Part shown: one piece after another, positions 47,401 through 64,000 of the stretch
Layout of the letters: every line of letters starts with the position of its first letter
How positions within the stretch are numbered: position 1 is the first letter of the stretch
Origin: Phallusia mammillata
Taxonomy: Eukaryota > Chordata > Ascidiacea > Phlebobranchia > Ascidiidae
Length of the DNA: 64,000 nt
Reading direction: 5' to 3'
Assembly: GCA_003260075.1 (NCBI GenBank)
Contig: QLIY01000011.1
Span: 339,874 to 403,873, forward strand
Program-made: the position numbers and the translations under genes
The notes under the pieces: generated by a model
What the model saw: the letters and a program-made list of their open reading frames with translations, nothing else
Database searches by the model: none
What the model was told of the DNA's origin: nothing

Positions 47401-49611
47401 ACAAAGAGAAACAGGAACAAATATGGACAACAAAACACTATTGAATGAGGGTTACAACAGTGATGTTCAACAAAATGAAACGTAAGTTTGTACTTTGTTG
47501 TAAAAATATGGTTATTTCTTTGTTCATAGGAGTTTCTGTGTTCCATGTAGCCCACATACAGAGCCACATAGGGTCATTGCAAACAGCCAGGATAAACAAA
47601 ATGTATTGCAAAGTTCAGTGGAAAATAATGTTGAAGAACAACACATGAAAAAGCCAACTCTTGCCACAATACGAATTCCAAGCTTTGAATCCAATGAAAA
47701 TGAGACAGATCATACCATGGACCCAGAGTCACAGAACCCTGAGTTGAGTGGAGCAACTGTAAATGATGACCATGTTATGTGCACCTCAAATAGAAATGTA
47801 GACAATGAAGATTCAGACAAGGAAGAAGCTGAAATTCAAACTACTGGCATTTCCACTATTATAATAGGTAAGTTTGTTTGTATTCCTTGTAACGCTGGGT
47901 GGTTGGAACACTTCATAAAAAGTTCCTTTTTGCATGAATAAAATTGATGGTTTTTGCTTTTGTTCGTATGTATGTATGTGGTTTAAAGGTAGCACTGCTG
48001 TGGGAGAAGATGTAAGTTTAGGTGATGATGAATCAAAATTGACTGGAACAGAAAATAAAAGCTACCAGAACTCAAAACAAAGATCCAGCAAGAAAACAGC
48101 TCGCAGAGTTCAAAGTGCAAGAGTTCCAGAAAATGTTGAAACCAAAACTTCTTCTCTGTAAGCCATTGTACACCAAAATACACCTAGTGGTTGAAAATAC
48201 CACTTAATTCAACATACTTGTTTGCAGAGTGACAAGACCATACAGTGCAGTTGTTACAAGACCGAAACATGTAGTGTTTGGTAACAATGAATGTGACAGT
48301 GATTCTAGACCTGGCAGTGCTTCATCATTTCAACTTCAAAGAACAGAAGCATGGCGGTCTTCAGCGTCCTCAGGTAGGCATTCACATACCTTCACTAAAG
48401 TATTAGGGCTGGAGGATCCTAACTATTGGCACCAATAAAACTACTTTGTGGTGGTATCACGTGTCCAAAAAGCTGGTTATTGTTAACTGCCACACATTAC
48501 AGGATCTGCTGCTTTGGGAGAATCAGCTGTGCAGAAAACATTTGACTTCAGTAGCTTCTCTGCTCGCACACAAACCAATGCAAACACACAAAAAGGTTGG
48601 TTTTAATTACATATAGGCCAGTTAATATTTATAAACTAAAGTCAAATTGTTACAGTAAAATTTTCTGTTGGAATGCATAAACCACCACCTCAAAGACCAA
48701 CTTCTCCTGATCAGCATAACATTGAAAGCTACAGAGAAACATCACCAATTGAAAGCAGCCATGAAGCAAGGTCAGCATCACAGAGTGGGAGATCATCTGT
48801 AGAACCAAAGTCAGCATCAAAATCTTTATCCCTGTCAAGAGCCTTTGAACCACCAAAAGGTACCATAACAATAAAACCGAACTTTTGTGTTGAGATGGAG
48901 TGTATTTTGTTCTGCTTGGTGAAAGAAAAACCATATCAACACTGTTTGTACCCGTTACTTTTGCAAGCTGAAACAACTCTGCAAAGTCTGAAAAGTATGA
49001 AATACAAAACAGTGTGTAGGGCACTAATGGTGGATCGTGGCTGAATTGCGCTGCATCATATTATAAAACATGTAAACACACTTAATAACTAATGTGGTAT
49101 AACCTAATGTGATATTGGTATCATTTTTGTAGGAAGCACATTGTTAGCAAGCAGTTGGTTGGCACAAGGTCGAGATGTCCATTATGAGAAGCAGATTCAC
49201 AGAAGACTGATCACATCGCCACGACTACCTGGATACTTAGAAGGTACCAGCATGATGCCACCAAAACCTAAGAAAGCGACTGAAACAAGGTACCCAATAT
49301 TTGCATATTTTATGTTTGGTATGCTTTCAAACAACTTGCATATACTTTACAGTTTTACTCCACTAAAAAGTGAAACAGCTGTACATCTTCTCCCTTCCAG
49401 ACCCACAAAGGTGGCCACTAAACTATCACAGTCACCTGTAAGGAGAAGTTTTGAAGGTCACAACCTTCCACAATCTGCACTTGGTGGCTCGCTGGTTTGG
49501 AGTAAACCTCGATTTTCAGCTTTACAGGAACTGAAAAAGTTGACAAACAAACCAGGAAGACCACAGAAGAGTCACCCATCTCAAAATGGATTTCCCAGAA
49601 AGACTATTTGA
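41345..49611 (+). CDS. Leucine-rich-repeat protein, 1301 aa, not identified
   Basis: Twenty-four exons splice in phase (3906 nt): 41345-41362, 41474-41543, 41666-41793, 41851-41997, 42122-42256, 42358-42478, 42553-42682, 42750-42866, 43486-43718, 43801-43858, 44184-44349, 44478-44582, 45407-45561, 45625-45785, 46499-46666, 46732-46855, 46930-47481, 47530-47867, 47989-48157, 48228-48373, 48503-48595, 48656-48859, 49133-49289, 49401-49611. Residues 20-120 hold SDS22-type repeats (LESLDISNNCLEEL, LWRINISNNKISCL, LGSLDLSNNRI) and a cap with LPNIWMLDGRLVTSAERLQ. A helical middle part follows (LLLLLIASLEF, CKLLYIATGDPRLASRLGQLAEEL), then a beta-rich block (LARVIALPEQNVALVQMDSV, then YCYVDVNLLEFDVFTGYW), perhaps an SH3-like barrel. 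The last 600 residues are low-complexity, rich in S, T, E and R, ending ...PRKTI. No family name is certain; a scaffold or cytoskeletal role is a guess. Copies at 44723-45262 are artefacts. Confidence 0.8.
41363..41473 (+). other. 111-nt first intron, in frame and stop-free
   Basis: AAAA/GTAAGT and tacacag give a good intron, but its length is 37 codons and it has no stop, so retention would add 37 residues near the N-terminus. Confidence 0.55.
44045..45360. repeat. Long duplication (exons 11-12 of the LRR gene) with 10-C run, stray MITE and N
   Basis: Segment 44045-44350 recurs at 44723-45028 after ten C (44713-44722). It is followed by a 181-bp copy of the MITE part at 37224-37403 (45031-45211), one N (45212), and then a second copy of exon 12's end and its intron (45213 on, matching 44535 on). 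The copy of exon 11 lacks a proper donor. Confidence 0.85.
45740..46215. repeat. About 225-bp duplication across a 10-C run (LRR exon 14 end)
   Basis: Copies 45740-45963 and 45974-46215 flank ten C (45964-45973). Copy 1 keeps the true donor (gccag/gtaagg); copy 2 reads gccaggtccg and lacks a consensus donor. Confidence 0.83.
46219..46278. repeat. 24-bp duplication across a 10-C run
   Basis: The string gctaaccggtt(t/c)gctgatc occurs at 46219 and 46255 on either side of ten C (46245-46254). Intronic. Confidence 0.8.
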
Positions 49612-50179
49612 AGTTTTTTGTCACTTGAATGCCATCTTACCACTCTCTGAACACCTCCAAAACTGTGTGAAAAACTGCAGTAGAATATTTTACCTAGTTG
49701 GTTTTGCCTATATTTGATGTTTTGAAGCATAGATTATCCTTAAAAATTGCAATGCTTAATTTCCTTTAGCATACCAAAGCTGTATTCTTGCATGAAAATG
49801 TGTTTAGTTTTTTAAATCTGGTTATATCTACTAACCAGTAAAAATGTATTGCCATTTTACTTTAAATTATTAGCAAATAAAATGTTTATACATGTAGTGT
49901 GGCCACACAGTTTTAAGAGGTCAAGTCTCTAGCAATTTTACTTCCAAACTACAGATACCCCAATCAATTGTAAACTTCATTTATTGTACAAGGCATCACA
50001 TAACTCAAAGGCCAATGCAGCAACCAGTAAAGTTGTCAAAGCTGTTCAAATCCTCTCTACAAGGTAACTTCTTCCTTTGTTTAGCACAGTTTTAGTACTT
50101 TGCCATGATTGCTAATGGAGCCATAGGCACTGATCTGCCTTCAGCAATCACTTGAGTGATAAACATTGGCACAAAGAGT
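49612..50179. other. Overlapping 3' regions of the convergent LRR gene and U2SURP
   Basis: AATAAA on the plus strand at 49876-49881 and on the minus strand at 49980-49985 (TTTATT on plus) are good poly(A) signals for the two genes, so their 3' ends lie within about 100 bp of each other. No other feature seen. Confidence 0.7.
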
Positions 50180-55464
<5,285 letters not shown>

Positions 55465-56801
55465 TTTCGCTGTTGAATTGGTTGCGACTTGCGATAGTCA
55501 AATGTTTCTAGGTCTGCAAAACGCACCAAAAGGCGAAAAGACAAACAGCGCCAACTTCGAGAAAAACGTCGCACTCTGGGTTAATCCGATGAGTCGGCAG
55601 TTCTGTTCTTTAATTTGTGAGAGGGGAACATAAAACTTTTTAAAACCCAAGGGTACACCTTACAAACCTCTCTTCCGAGGATTGCATAGCTCAGTTAACA
55701 ACAAAAGGAATTCTCAGAACAGTTTTGGGGAGAGGACACTAAATTAAGTGCCAAATTTGTCGTGGTTTGAGAAGAGAATAGTTTTCAGTTAACTTTCAGT
55801 TAACAAATTTGTTTTTTTACTTCTGTGTGTAATTCTTTTTTCCCCCCCCCCCAAGTGCCAAATTTGTCGTGGTTTGAGAAGAGAATAGTTTTCAGTTAAC
55901 AAATTTGTTTTTTTACTTCTGTGTGTAATTATTTTTTTCCCATTCGCTCCTTATATTAAGTGTTTAGATTTTAACAACACCGTTTAAAAGTCAAATTCCG
56001 TACCCCTTTTTGGTAATAATCGCCGAATTTCTCAGTCCTTTTCATTATTTCACGGCCACCAGTGTCTCCATGTTTCCTGTGTTTTTTTCCAAGGGATACC
56101 AATCCCGACGACTTCTTTTATGTCCACCCAATAATTGTCAGGCGCTTTGTACTATTCGGACCAGTTCGTTATTCATAATTTCCCGTTGTTGTGACGAAGG
56201 TTTTACCCCATCTACTGCTGCCTGCGAAGTCCCATTAGGTACGGCATTAGGTTGGGCACTCGCTTTGAACCAGACCTCTTTTTCGAGTTTTTTTGAATGT
56301 TTTTTGTTTTTTAGTCGATAATCTTAATTTTTGCTGGTTGGTCTGCATTTTTCTTTTCGTTTGACTTAAAGCCGTAGAATTCTACAAATTATTCACAGTC
56401 CGTCTACGAAATATTTTGACACATTTGCTAAAAAATAAGTCTATTACGGTTACACCACCCAGTACGAACATAACAAACAAACAAACAAAAATAAAATGTG
56501 GTGGGCATATTATAAAAACGTACAGTGCAGGTGTAAGAAAATACTCTAAAAGACAGTTAAAAGAAAAAGGATAGTTTCATATGAAATGTCACGCAACACA
56601 TAAACAGTGCAACAAACAAACAAACAATAGAAAAGTGGATTGGCTACAGAATGTGGCATCGATAAGAGGTTCGAAGCAGCACCGAAAAAAGAGCAAAAGA
56701 AGGAATTTGGACTTTTTGGGGTTCAATTGGCTTCACGAAGCTATTAACACTGTACAATACAATCTCGGTATGTGGATTGATTTAGCCCGGTAAAACGTAA
56801 G
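55465..56801. other. Spacer: U2SURP upstream and ARMC9 downstream region
   Basis: No conserved coding exon on either strand. It should contain the U2SURP promoter (right after 55464) and the ARMC9 3' UTR (left of 56802). A duplication with a C run (55746-55939) and short caaa repeats (about 56470-56490, 56610-56625) are present. Confidence 0.5.
55746..55939. repeat. About 90-bp duplication across an 11-C run
   Basis: Copies 55746-55841 and 55853-55939 flank eleven C (55842-55852). Copy 1 has a short tandem of ttcagttaac that copy 2 has once. Confidence 0.85.
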
Positions 56802-59800
56802 CTAATACGGCGACTTTCTGCCAAGACTTTCACCGCCTGACCCTGAGCTGCCCTTTGACCCTTTCCATGACCTCCCTGATGTTGGACGTGATGTAGGTTC
56901 TCCAGTGGAGTAGGTAGGATTGATTGTGGTTGAGTTTCTACTTGATGTTAGGCTGCGTGGCTCCGGGGTTCTGGTGATTCGTGGTCGACTTTGAAAAGCC
57001 GATTTGTATTCAACGACCCTGTGTATGGGTATAGAGATTATTTAGCTGGTGTTATCTTCACCAATTGAGTGAAAATGTACCAATGGCCATGAATATATTC
57101 ATTATTTACGTTTAGCTTTATGTGGCAAACAATTTCGAATACCCAAATTGTATATGATAAGGCTGAGTTACGGTGCCATTTTCAGTTTTTCTGTGGGCAA
57201 CATTACACATATAACTTTCGCTCGAAACGGATGTATATATTCACTGCAATTATGTTTTAGTGCTAGGTGCGTTATGTTAACGGTTATTGAACACATTTTT
57301 TATTAAAAACAAAATGTTGTCCGACAGCGATGTTAAAAACGGCAATGCCTTGGCCTGAACGACAGCCCATCATTATTCTTAAACCTTTTTTACCTTTTGT
57401 TAGGTAACATTATGATCTGACAGGGGGAAAAACAAATTCCACTTACTGGGGTGCTAGAGTTTTTTTGCCAGAAACTGCACTGCGTGGCGATTCTTGGCCA
57501 TCGTCATTGGATGAGTGCAGAGTAGAAGTTCCGTCAGTTTTCAACCCCGATTTTAATCTTGCAGAATCGCGACTAACAGACACAAAAACGAATATACATT
57601 TAATCCAAAGAGCATTGGAAAAGAAAACCTTCGCTGACTTACCCGTTTCGCGATGCGCTACCGACTTGAGACAAACGCAAGGTGTTTTCTCTAGATTGCA
57701 GTAACATCTTTGAACCTGTGTTCGGCCTTGAACCGGAAACGCTGGGTACTCGAGATCCTTGCCACTGGGCGCTGCTCGTCAGCTGTTAAATATATTTATT
57801 TTCATTTGTTGAAATACTTTGTATCTAGTGGCATAGCCAGAACAAAACTTTCTTGGGAGACAAAAACTATGGGACAGGGGAAATATGTTGGGACTCCATA
57901 CAATTGGGTTTAAAACACCATTTTTTAGCAGCCATGCAGAACCTGATTTTATCAATGCTCATCCCCACATATAACCCATAGTAATTTTTTTAAAGCAACC
58001 ATAAGTTAAATTCATTGTTCATAGATCACATTTTAGCAGCAACAAAGTAGTTAGTTTCTTGTTCCTTATGCCCTGGATTCAATGATACAAATTATCCCAA
58101 AAATGTAATGTGTCTCTGAATACAGCAAAAAGCAATGCTTACTGTATTAGTTGAGGAGTGGAGAAGTGAATTTGACAAATCCAATGAGTTGAGATTGATG
58201 CTTAAATTCTGTTGATATGAAGCTGAGAGACGCTGATGGCCAGGTGTTGTTGGTCGAAGTGGAATACTTGAGTCAACTACCAGTGAATCTAAACCCCTGT
58301 TTGTTGGTGCCTGTTATGAAAGTAACGTTTTTGTGTTAATTTGGTACAGAGTTGTGAGTAGGATATGCAACATAGGTTGTTTGGATTTTTGTAAATGTAA
58401 AAACAAACGTTACACAACAAATGGATTTCCATCATACTAGTGCAGTGTTGATTTTTTTCTTGTTGATTCCTGACATTGCAACCCAAACAAAGGGTTTGAA
58501 ATTTTGATCCTAGACTGAACGAGGTTGCTATTTTATGCACCATGTTTTGGTTGCTTGTTAATGAAAAAATACCTAAAACTTACAGGGGTCCGCAATTAGA
58601 TTATAGTATGGCTACACAAAGGCAAACAGGTTGAGAACCACTATACTAGTGTGTGTTGCTATTACTGGTAATAATAGAGTTGTAAAGTTGATGTTTTCTG
58701 GAACCTTTTAAGTCTAAAGATCATAAATTCTTAAGCTACCTGATGGTGCTGCCTTGTGTTGGTTAGAATTCCAAGATATTCTGAACACAGAAGTTGTTCA
58801 CCAGTAACTTCGTTGGGACGGGGAACAATAACTTCATCTTTGTCCAAGTCAGCCTCCATTGCATCCTGGTCCTAAAACCATAAAGATTTATATTCATATA
58901 TGTTTGCCATAAGGTAATACAGAATATAATTGCTCACTTCATCATCATCCTCATCTCCCTCATCATCAGACTCATTCAAAACATCACTCTCATCCTCAGG
59001 CTTGTTGAGTTGTTTGATAATGAAATCCAGCTGTCTTCTAAATTCTTCTTGTTCTCCATCCATAAAATCCCTACACAACACAGGTAATTGAAAAAGTTGA
59101 ACATTAATTGCTGCCAGGCATGTACAAATTTAGGTGTTATCACTCGACCATTGATGTGTACTGCCCCCCCCCCCAACACAGGTAATTGAAAAAGTTGAAC
59201 ATTAATTGCTGCCAGGCATGTTTAAACAAATTTAGGTGTTATCACTCGACCATTGATGTGTACCATGTTTTTTACCACCGCTTTTTTGTGTGTTTCATTG
59301 CCCTTTTCGCTTTATAACTTTGTGTTTTCAATTTTTGTCATTACCCTGATGAAGGTGTCTCGCAAGAGACATCGAAATGTCGGCGTATTAAAATAAATAC
59401 TGCTAAAAGAGCTACAAATTTGTTGATTATTTTTAAGATTTCGTAGCAACCTTTTTTATGAATTAATTTTTGAGGACAAAGGATTACCTCAGCACAGATT
59501 CCAAACCCATGCCGACAGCTTCATTTCTCACAACTGGATTGCTGAGGACACTGTACAAAGCACCATTGACATAAGGCCGGATTTCAAGATTTTCATGGGC
59601 TAGCAAACTGCTTAACACCTGTCATAGAACAAAACAAGGTTAAAAGACATAAAGAATACACGGTATAAAGTTTCCATTTTACCTTAAGGACCTTTCCAGC
59701 ATCTTCACCACACTTAAGTTTTCCTGAGCTTCTGAGGCACAAATTCATTAACAAGGCAACAGCATACTCCAGCATATAATCTGAAAGTGATTCCTGTTCG

Positions 59801-62800
59801 GCTAGAATAGTGGTCAGCCATCTGATAAGATCGCCTTAAACAAACCCAACATACAAATCAACAATTTAGGTAGCTATTTTTTTGGTAAAAACTTGTAATA
59901 AATGGCATGCAGATTTGGTAAAATATTGTTAACTTGGATTTGGTAATGAATGGTTAACTTGGTTGAGGTAGTCTTTTAGTATAGCTTGAAAACAGTTGAA
60001 TGTTATACAACATAAACATTTTACTTCTAAATCAGTGGTTCTCAACCTTTAAAGTTTGCGGACCGGTAAACTTTAAAAACAAATTTTGCGGACCGGTGGA
60101 CTTTCAAAATCAACCCAACATGTAATTACGATAAAAATATGCAATTTTAAAGAAATATAAAAATTCAACGTAATGAGAAGTTTGCTGCTGTCCTTTGCAC
60201 TTTTTCATTTGGCACCACCCTTACCGCATTGTGACGTACGACATGCTGCAAGTTAGGGAACGTGAATATTCTAAATCAGCTTAAAATTGGATGTTTTATT
60301 GTTTAATTAATGGACAAGCTTTCAACATCTTGCATTTTGCAATTGAGATAAAAAATTGTAATATATTTGGCGGACCGGCAGAAAAGTTGACGCGGACCGG
60401 CACCGGTCCGTGGACCGGCGGTTGAGAACCACTGTTCTAAATGACTAAAAACATTCAATATAACAAACCTTTAATCATCACAGTTTGCAATTGTCTTCTC
60501 AAACTGAGTTTCTGCAAACAGCCAAGGAGATGTTCTTCAAACACATGGTCAATTGCATTTCGATCACTGGCAATTCCACGATTTCTCCACAAAAACTTTT
60601 GCAGTTTTCCTACATCGTCAGGTTTCATGCATAAGTATGCCCTGCCTACAAACATCAGCAAAGTTAGGATTTGTTTGCTGTATAACAAAGATATAGAAAA
60701 CATGTAATTGTGGTCAAGGATAAGTTGATCTCGGTCAAATACCCTTGAACTTGGCATTAAGAGTTGCTATTTTTCTATTGAAAAGAAACTGTTTTAAAGT
60801 AATGTTTTTTGCCAACAAACAGCTATTGTACCATATGTGATGATGTAACCTCTGTAAAACACTCTTACCTTTTACTTACAGTTTTGTGTAACAAAAACAC
60901 CATGTTGAATATCAATGTCAAAAACAATTTAGTTTTAAAGCAACTTACTAAACACCTACAGTTTTGACATTTCCGTTGACCTAAATAACAAATACTACAA
61001 TTAACCAACCAATTACCTTGTTGTAGTGATGCCATTGCATTATACAGCCTCGCCACATATTGTCTGATGGCAACATCATCAGCTTCGAACAGACTGATCA
61101 TTTGAAAAGCATTTCCACCCATGGAAGGAAAGTTGGATCGACAGTTAAACAGGTCATTGTCAATAAATGCCATTAACACAGTGTCCCTCTGATCACCAGG
61201 TGATGATCTGCGAAATAAATTGTAAACAGCATTAAGGCTTGAATCATAAAGTATGTTTAATAGCTATAATCTATGATAGTTCCTGGCCATGGCATATCAC
61301 CAACCTGGTTAGTCTCCACCTTAGCGCTTGCAAAAGTAGTGATTTGGTGCGATTTGATCCTTCTCTCAAATGAAGTTTAATTTTGTTGTAGTCCAAAGAT
61401 GGCAACAGGGGTGTGTCATCTTTTTCAAAAGCAGTGCTATCACAAGACAAAGTTAAAAAAATATGTTGTGTAATTTCAATTAAACAAAATTTGCTGTTAT
61501 GGAACACTATATACTGTTCTGTTCTTGTTTATTGATGAAAATAACGGCCAAAGTAGATGTAAAAAGCAACATGCTTTATTGTTTAAACATATCAACAAAT
61601 GCTCATGCCATCATAAGTGACATGAAGGGCCACATCAGTTGGCTGTTTTATTTACAAAGCTTACCTTTCTTGTACAATTGATGCTCTTAACATTGATGAG
61701 GCTGTTCCAGGTCTTGTGAAATCAATGCTTGTTGTACTGATGCTGGTACCCACTGCTCTGCCACTGAATAGGCGGGCACAAACGCGCTGCAAATATTCAG
61801 CAGTGACCATTCGACCATGAACTGTCTGCTCCAGGGAGTCCACCAGCTCAGCTGTTATACTGATGAGAGTGTGATAATCAGCCTGCAAAAAAATTACATT
61901 GGTATGTATGAATATACTGTACCACACTGTGAATCCAGTTTATAGGTACAACTTTTCTTGCAAAAATATTTTAAATGTAAATCATTCCTCTACAAAACTT
62001 TATTAGGAAATATTGTGAGTGTGACATGAAGCGTACATAAAAACTCAGGTCTGGCTGATGGGTCATTTACCATTCATTACCTGAAGTTTGTTGAATCTCT
62101 TCATGTATGCACTACAACGTTTTTCAGCTTGTATGAGATGCTGTTGCAAGGATTTTGTAGCTTGTTCTGAAGCCTCCTCTGCCACTGACAAGCGTCCTCG
62201 ATTTTTCTTTTAAATACAAAATTGAATAAAAACATATATATGGTACTTGTCTAAACCTCAAGTCAACAATATACAGAATTTTTAAGTTCAAATATTTAGC
62301 GTCAAGTTTTTTGTCTTTAAAACTGACGTTAATATTGTAATCAAAGGTAATTGTACATAGAATCTTGTTTAAATTGTGTTGATAAACTATGTAGTTCACA
62401 CACCAAAAAAGTGATGAGCAGAGGTGGTTCAGTTGCACTTAATGCTGCACTCAAAAACCTGTCAACTCTTGATCGAAGATCTGGTACCCAGTATGTCTGC
62501 ACACAAATTAATACTTGTTAAGAAATGTGCATTAAATAAAATATATATTGCATACTATACCGAAAATATTTCCTTGAATGAAGGATGTTGGACGGGGTTG
62601 GGTACAAATGGTAGAGCGTAGAAAGGTAGAAATTCAGTAGTTTGGCTTAGTTCCGAGCCTGAAGACACAAATAAAACAGGTGTTACATGCAGTTTATCCA
62701 TACAATTGACATCAGTTGTTTACCTTTTGTTTCTAAATATTTCTTAAAGTTTGTCATCGCATTTTCAAGGTTTGATGCACTCTGCGACAGAAAAACAAGT

Positions 62801-63538
62801 TTGTTAGAAACGCATCATACAAATGATTTGCATTGGTGCACTAAAAGCACATTTTATTTAAATTATGCACTGTTGTGGATACTGACTTTCTATAAACCTT
62901 GGGGACATATAGTTTAAAATATTGAAGCACTCTCAATTAACCTGGTGGTGAGCTGACTTCATTTATTTGTAAACCTGTTTTTCAAAGCAATTAAGAAGGA
63001 TTTTTACCTGTGTTGACCCAACTCTAATTGGATAAACTGCAAAATGGATTTGAATGTAAAATTCAAGTCTCTGACAAGTATGATCTTGTGACCGAATATC
63101 ACCAGGTACATTTTCTTCCCACAGACTCCAGAAACTTGAATAGTTGCCGCTATCAAACTCCAATAAAATATTGTTCTAAACATAAAAGATTATGCTAAAT
63201 TTAGCATAATATAAAATATGGCAAAAACTGGAATTTCACTGCAATATCCAATTTTTCTTTGAACTTAGAATGTTAAATGCTCAAATAACACTGGCAATGT
63301 ACTAAACAAGTACATGTAAAAAAACAAACATATATCATAGTTATTATGTAAACAAACAAACCTGAGCAGTTAGCTTTGAGCCATCACTAGACAATTTGCT
63401 ACCTTGTTGAATAGGTTTTCCCTTTTCATTACATTCAAGGTGAAGGGAGTACACAGTTTTGTCGAGACCAGCAAATGTTAAATATTCTTTTACCAACTCA
63501 TTGAGCTCAGGCTCATACAAAGCTAATTCAGATGTCAT
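56802..63538 (-). CDS. ARMC9: LisH and armadillo-repeat ciliary protein ARMC9
   Basis: Eighteen exons on the minus strand give 878 aa: 63362-63538, 63008-63175, 62724-62781, 62561-62658, 62404-62496, 62081-62206, 61665-61882, 61305-61436, 61017-61207, 60469-60645, 59683-59834, 59488-59618, 58938-59070, 58740-58871, 58143-58310, 57643-57782, 57447-57572, 56802-57018. The N-terminal LisH ([21 protein letters not shown]) and later blocks [111 protein letters not shown] and [16 protein letters not shown] match ARMC9 in order. Armadillo-type helices fill the middle, followed by an acidic stretch ([13 protein letters not shown]) and a Ser-rich tail. ARMC9 is a basal-body and ciliary protein linked to Joubert syndrome in people (family knowledge). 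The start ATG at 63536-63538 agrees with the family start. Identity is very sure. Confidence 0.96.
58584..58645. mobile_element. Possible hAT MITE remnant
   Basis: Left caggggtccgca and right caggttgagaaccacta resemble the ends of the local hAT MITEs, only about 60 bp apart. Too short and diverged to be sure; intronic in ARMC9. Confidence 0.3.
59077..59264. repeat. About 88-bp intronic duplication across an 11-C run
   Basis: Copies 59077-59163 and 59175-59264 flank eleven C (59164-59174), just upstream of ARMC9 exon 13 in gene direction; they differ by a 4-bp insertion (ttaa/aaca region). Confidence 0.87.
59346..59381 (+). ncRNA. Hammerhead-ribozyme-like core in an ARMC9 intron
   Basis: CTGATGA (59346-59352), an 8-bp stem ggtgtctc/gagacatc closed by a GCAA tetraloop, then GAAA (59374-59377) and GTC (59379-59381) follow the order of the hammerhead core. 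As in the 31.9-kb copy, one extra base lies between CTGATGA and the stem. It is followed by ggcgtattaaaataaata, which looks like the tail of a retroelement. Activity is unproven. Confidence 0.4.
60033..60434. mobile_element. hAT-type MITE, 402 bp, with perfect target duplication
   Basis: Ends cagtggttctcaacc and ggttgagaaccactg are exact inverted repeats, with identical 8-bp flanks ttctaaat at 60025-60032 and 60435-60442. The interior repeats 'gcggaccgg' near both ends. Intronic in ARMC9. Confidence 0.93.
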
Positions 63539-64000
63539 TCTTTTAGACTTGCCAAACTTTTAAAAATAAACAAAAGAGCTGATTTGATTAATTATTTGAA
63601 AATAGAATAGAAACCCAAACAAAGAACATTAATTATAACGAGTTAAAAACCAGTTAATAACAATATCCCATTCACGCAACCAGTGTCATTCTGGCAGAAT
63701 AATTTCCCCTAAACACAAACATTTTACCACAAAATTTCAGGTACCATAGCAAATGAAACATTAATGTAAAACACAATTAAAAAACGAAAAAATCAATGGA
63801 AAAATGACATGATAAAGAGCATTTGAATGTGATCACGCGTCAAAGAATATAAATACTCAAATAAAATAGAACCATGCAAAATATTGTGCGTCCAATTGGA
63901 ATGAACTATAACATTGCACGTTGGTAATGGATGAAATTTCGAGTTGGTCTGCAAAAACTGGTTATATATGTGCTAACCGTTCGTTTTTTATCGCTGGTAG
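63539..64000. other. Upstream flank of ARMC9
   Basis: AT-rich sequence with no recognisable exon. It should include the ARMC9 5' UTR and promoter on the minus strand, but no core element can be named. Confidence 0.5.

Noticed and set aside
57465-57704. Plus-strand frame over the ARMC9 3' exons
   Set aside because: It is antisense to exons 16 and 17 of ARMC9, which splice in frame on the minus strand.

Overview
This is a window of intron-rich, AT-rich animal nuclear DNA. The genes have short exons, GT-AG introns, no operons, and proteins that align by eye to deuterostome orthologues. The many small hAT-type MITEs and the closely spaced alternative copies of the same segments fit a highly polymorphic ascidian tunicate, most likely Ciona and perhaps C. 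savignyi. The species is an inference from style and polymorphism, not from a marker gene.

Layout. 84-1986 (+) holds the last four coding exons of RNF123/KPC1, ending in the RING finger. 6299-29831 (+) is one large gene of 34 exons encoding an ANKRD26-like protein (five ankyrin repeats, an acidic linker, a long coiled coil). 32523-36523 (+) is AMDHD1, imidazolonepropionase of histidine breakdown, 431 aa. 38226-40540 (-) is CIAO1, the WD40 protein of cytosolic iron-sulfur assembly, 336 aa. 41345-49611 (+) is a 1301-aa leucine-rich-repeat protein I cannot name. 50180-55464 (-) is U2SURP/SR140, a U2 snRNP-associated splicing factor, 938 aa. 56802-63538 (-) is ARMC9, a LisH/armadillo ciliary protein, 878 aa. 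AMDHD1/CIAO1 and LRR/U2SURP are convergent, CIAO1/LRR are divergent over about 0.8 kb, and ARMC9 and U2SURP run head to tail. The genes share no pathway. ANKRD26 and ARMC9 both act at the basal body or centriole, which is probably coincidence. The hand-spliced reading frames of the six complete genes stay in phase, apart from two places in the ANKRD26-like gene where a poly-C run falls inside an exon.

The strongest unusual signal is structural. There are 32 poly-C runs, all on the + strand and with no poly-G counterpart. Twenty-four are exactly 10 C, six are 11, one is 12 and one is 89. Most sit at the seam of a near-identical duplication of 24-310 bp that copies introns and whole exons with allele-like differences. 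I read these as linker-like joins between two haplotypes left in the assembly. They create false tandem exons in the ANKRD26-like gene, AMDHD1, CIAO1, U2SURP and the LRR gene. One duplicated patch also carries a single N and a stray 181-bp piece of a MITE.

Other points of interest are hAT MITEs with intact 8-bp target duplications, a 218-bp foldback element, two hammerhead-ribozyme-like cores, two GC-AG introns, and a recurrent acidic S-x-W-x-S/E motif in the ANKRD26-like linker. I found no clear undescribed system. The best candidates for follow-up are the unnamed LRR protein and the hammerhead-like repeats.
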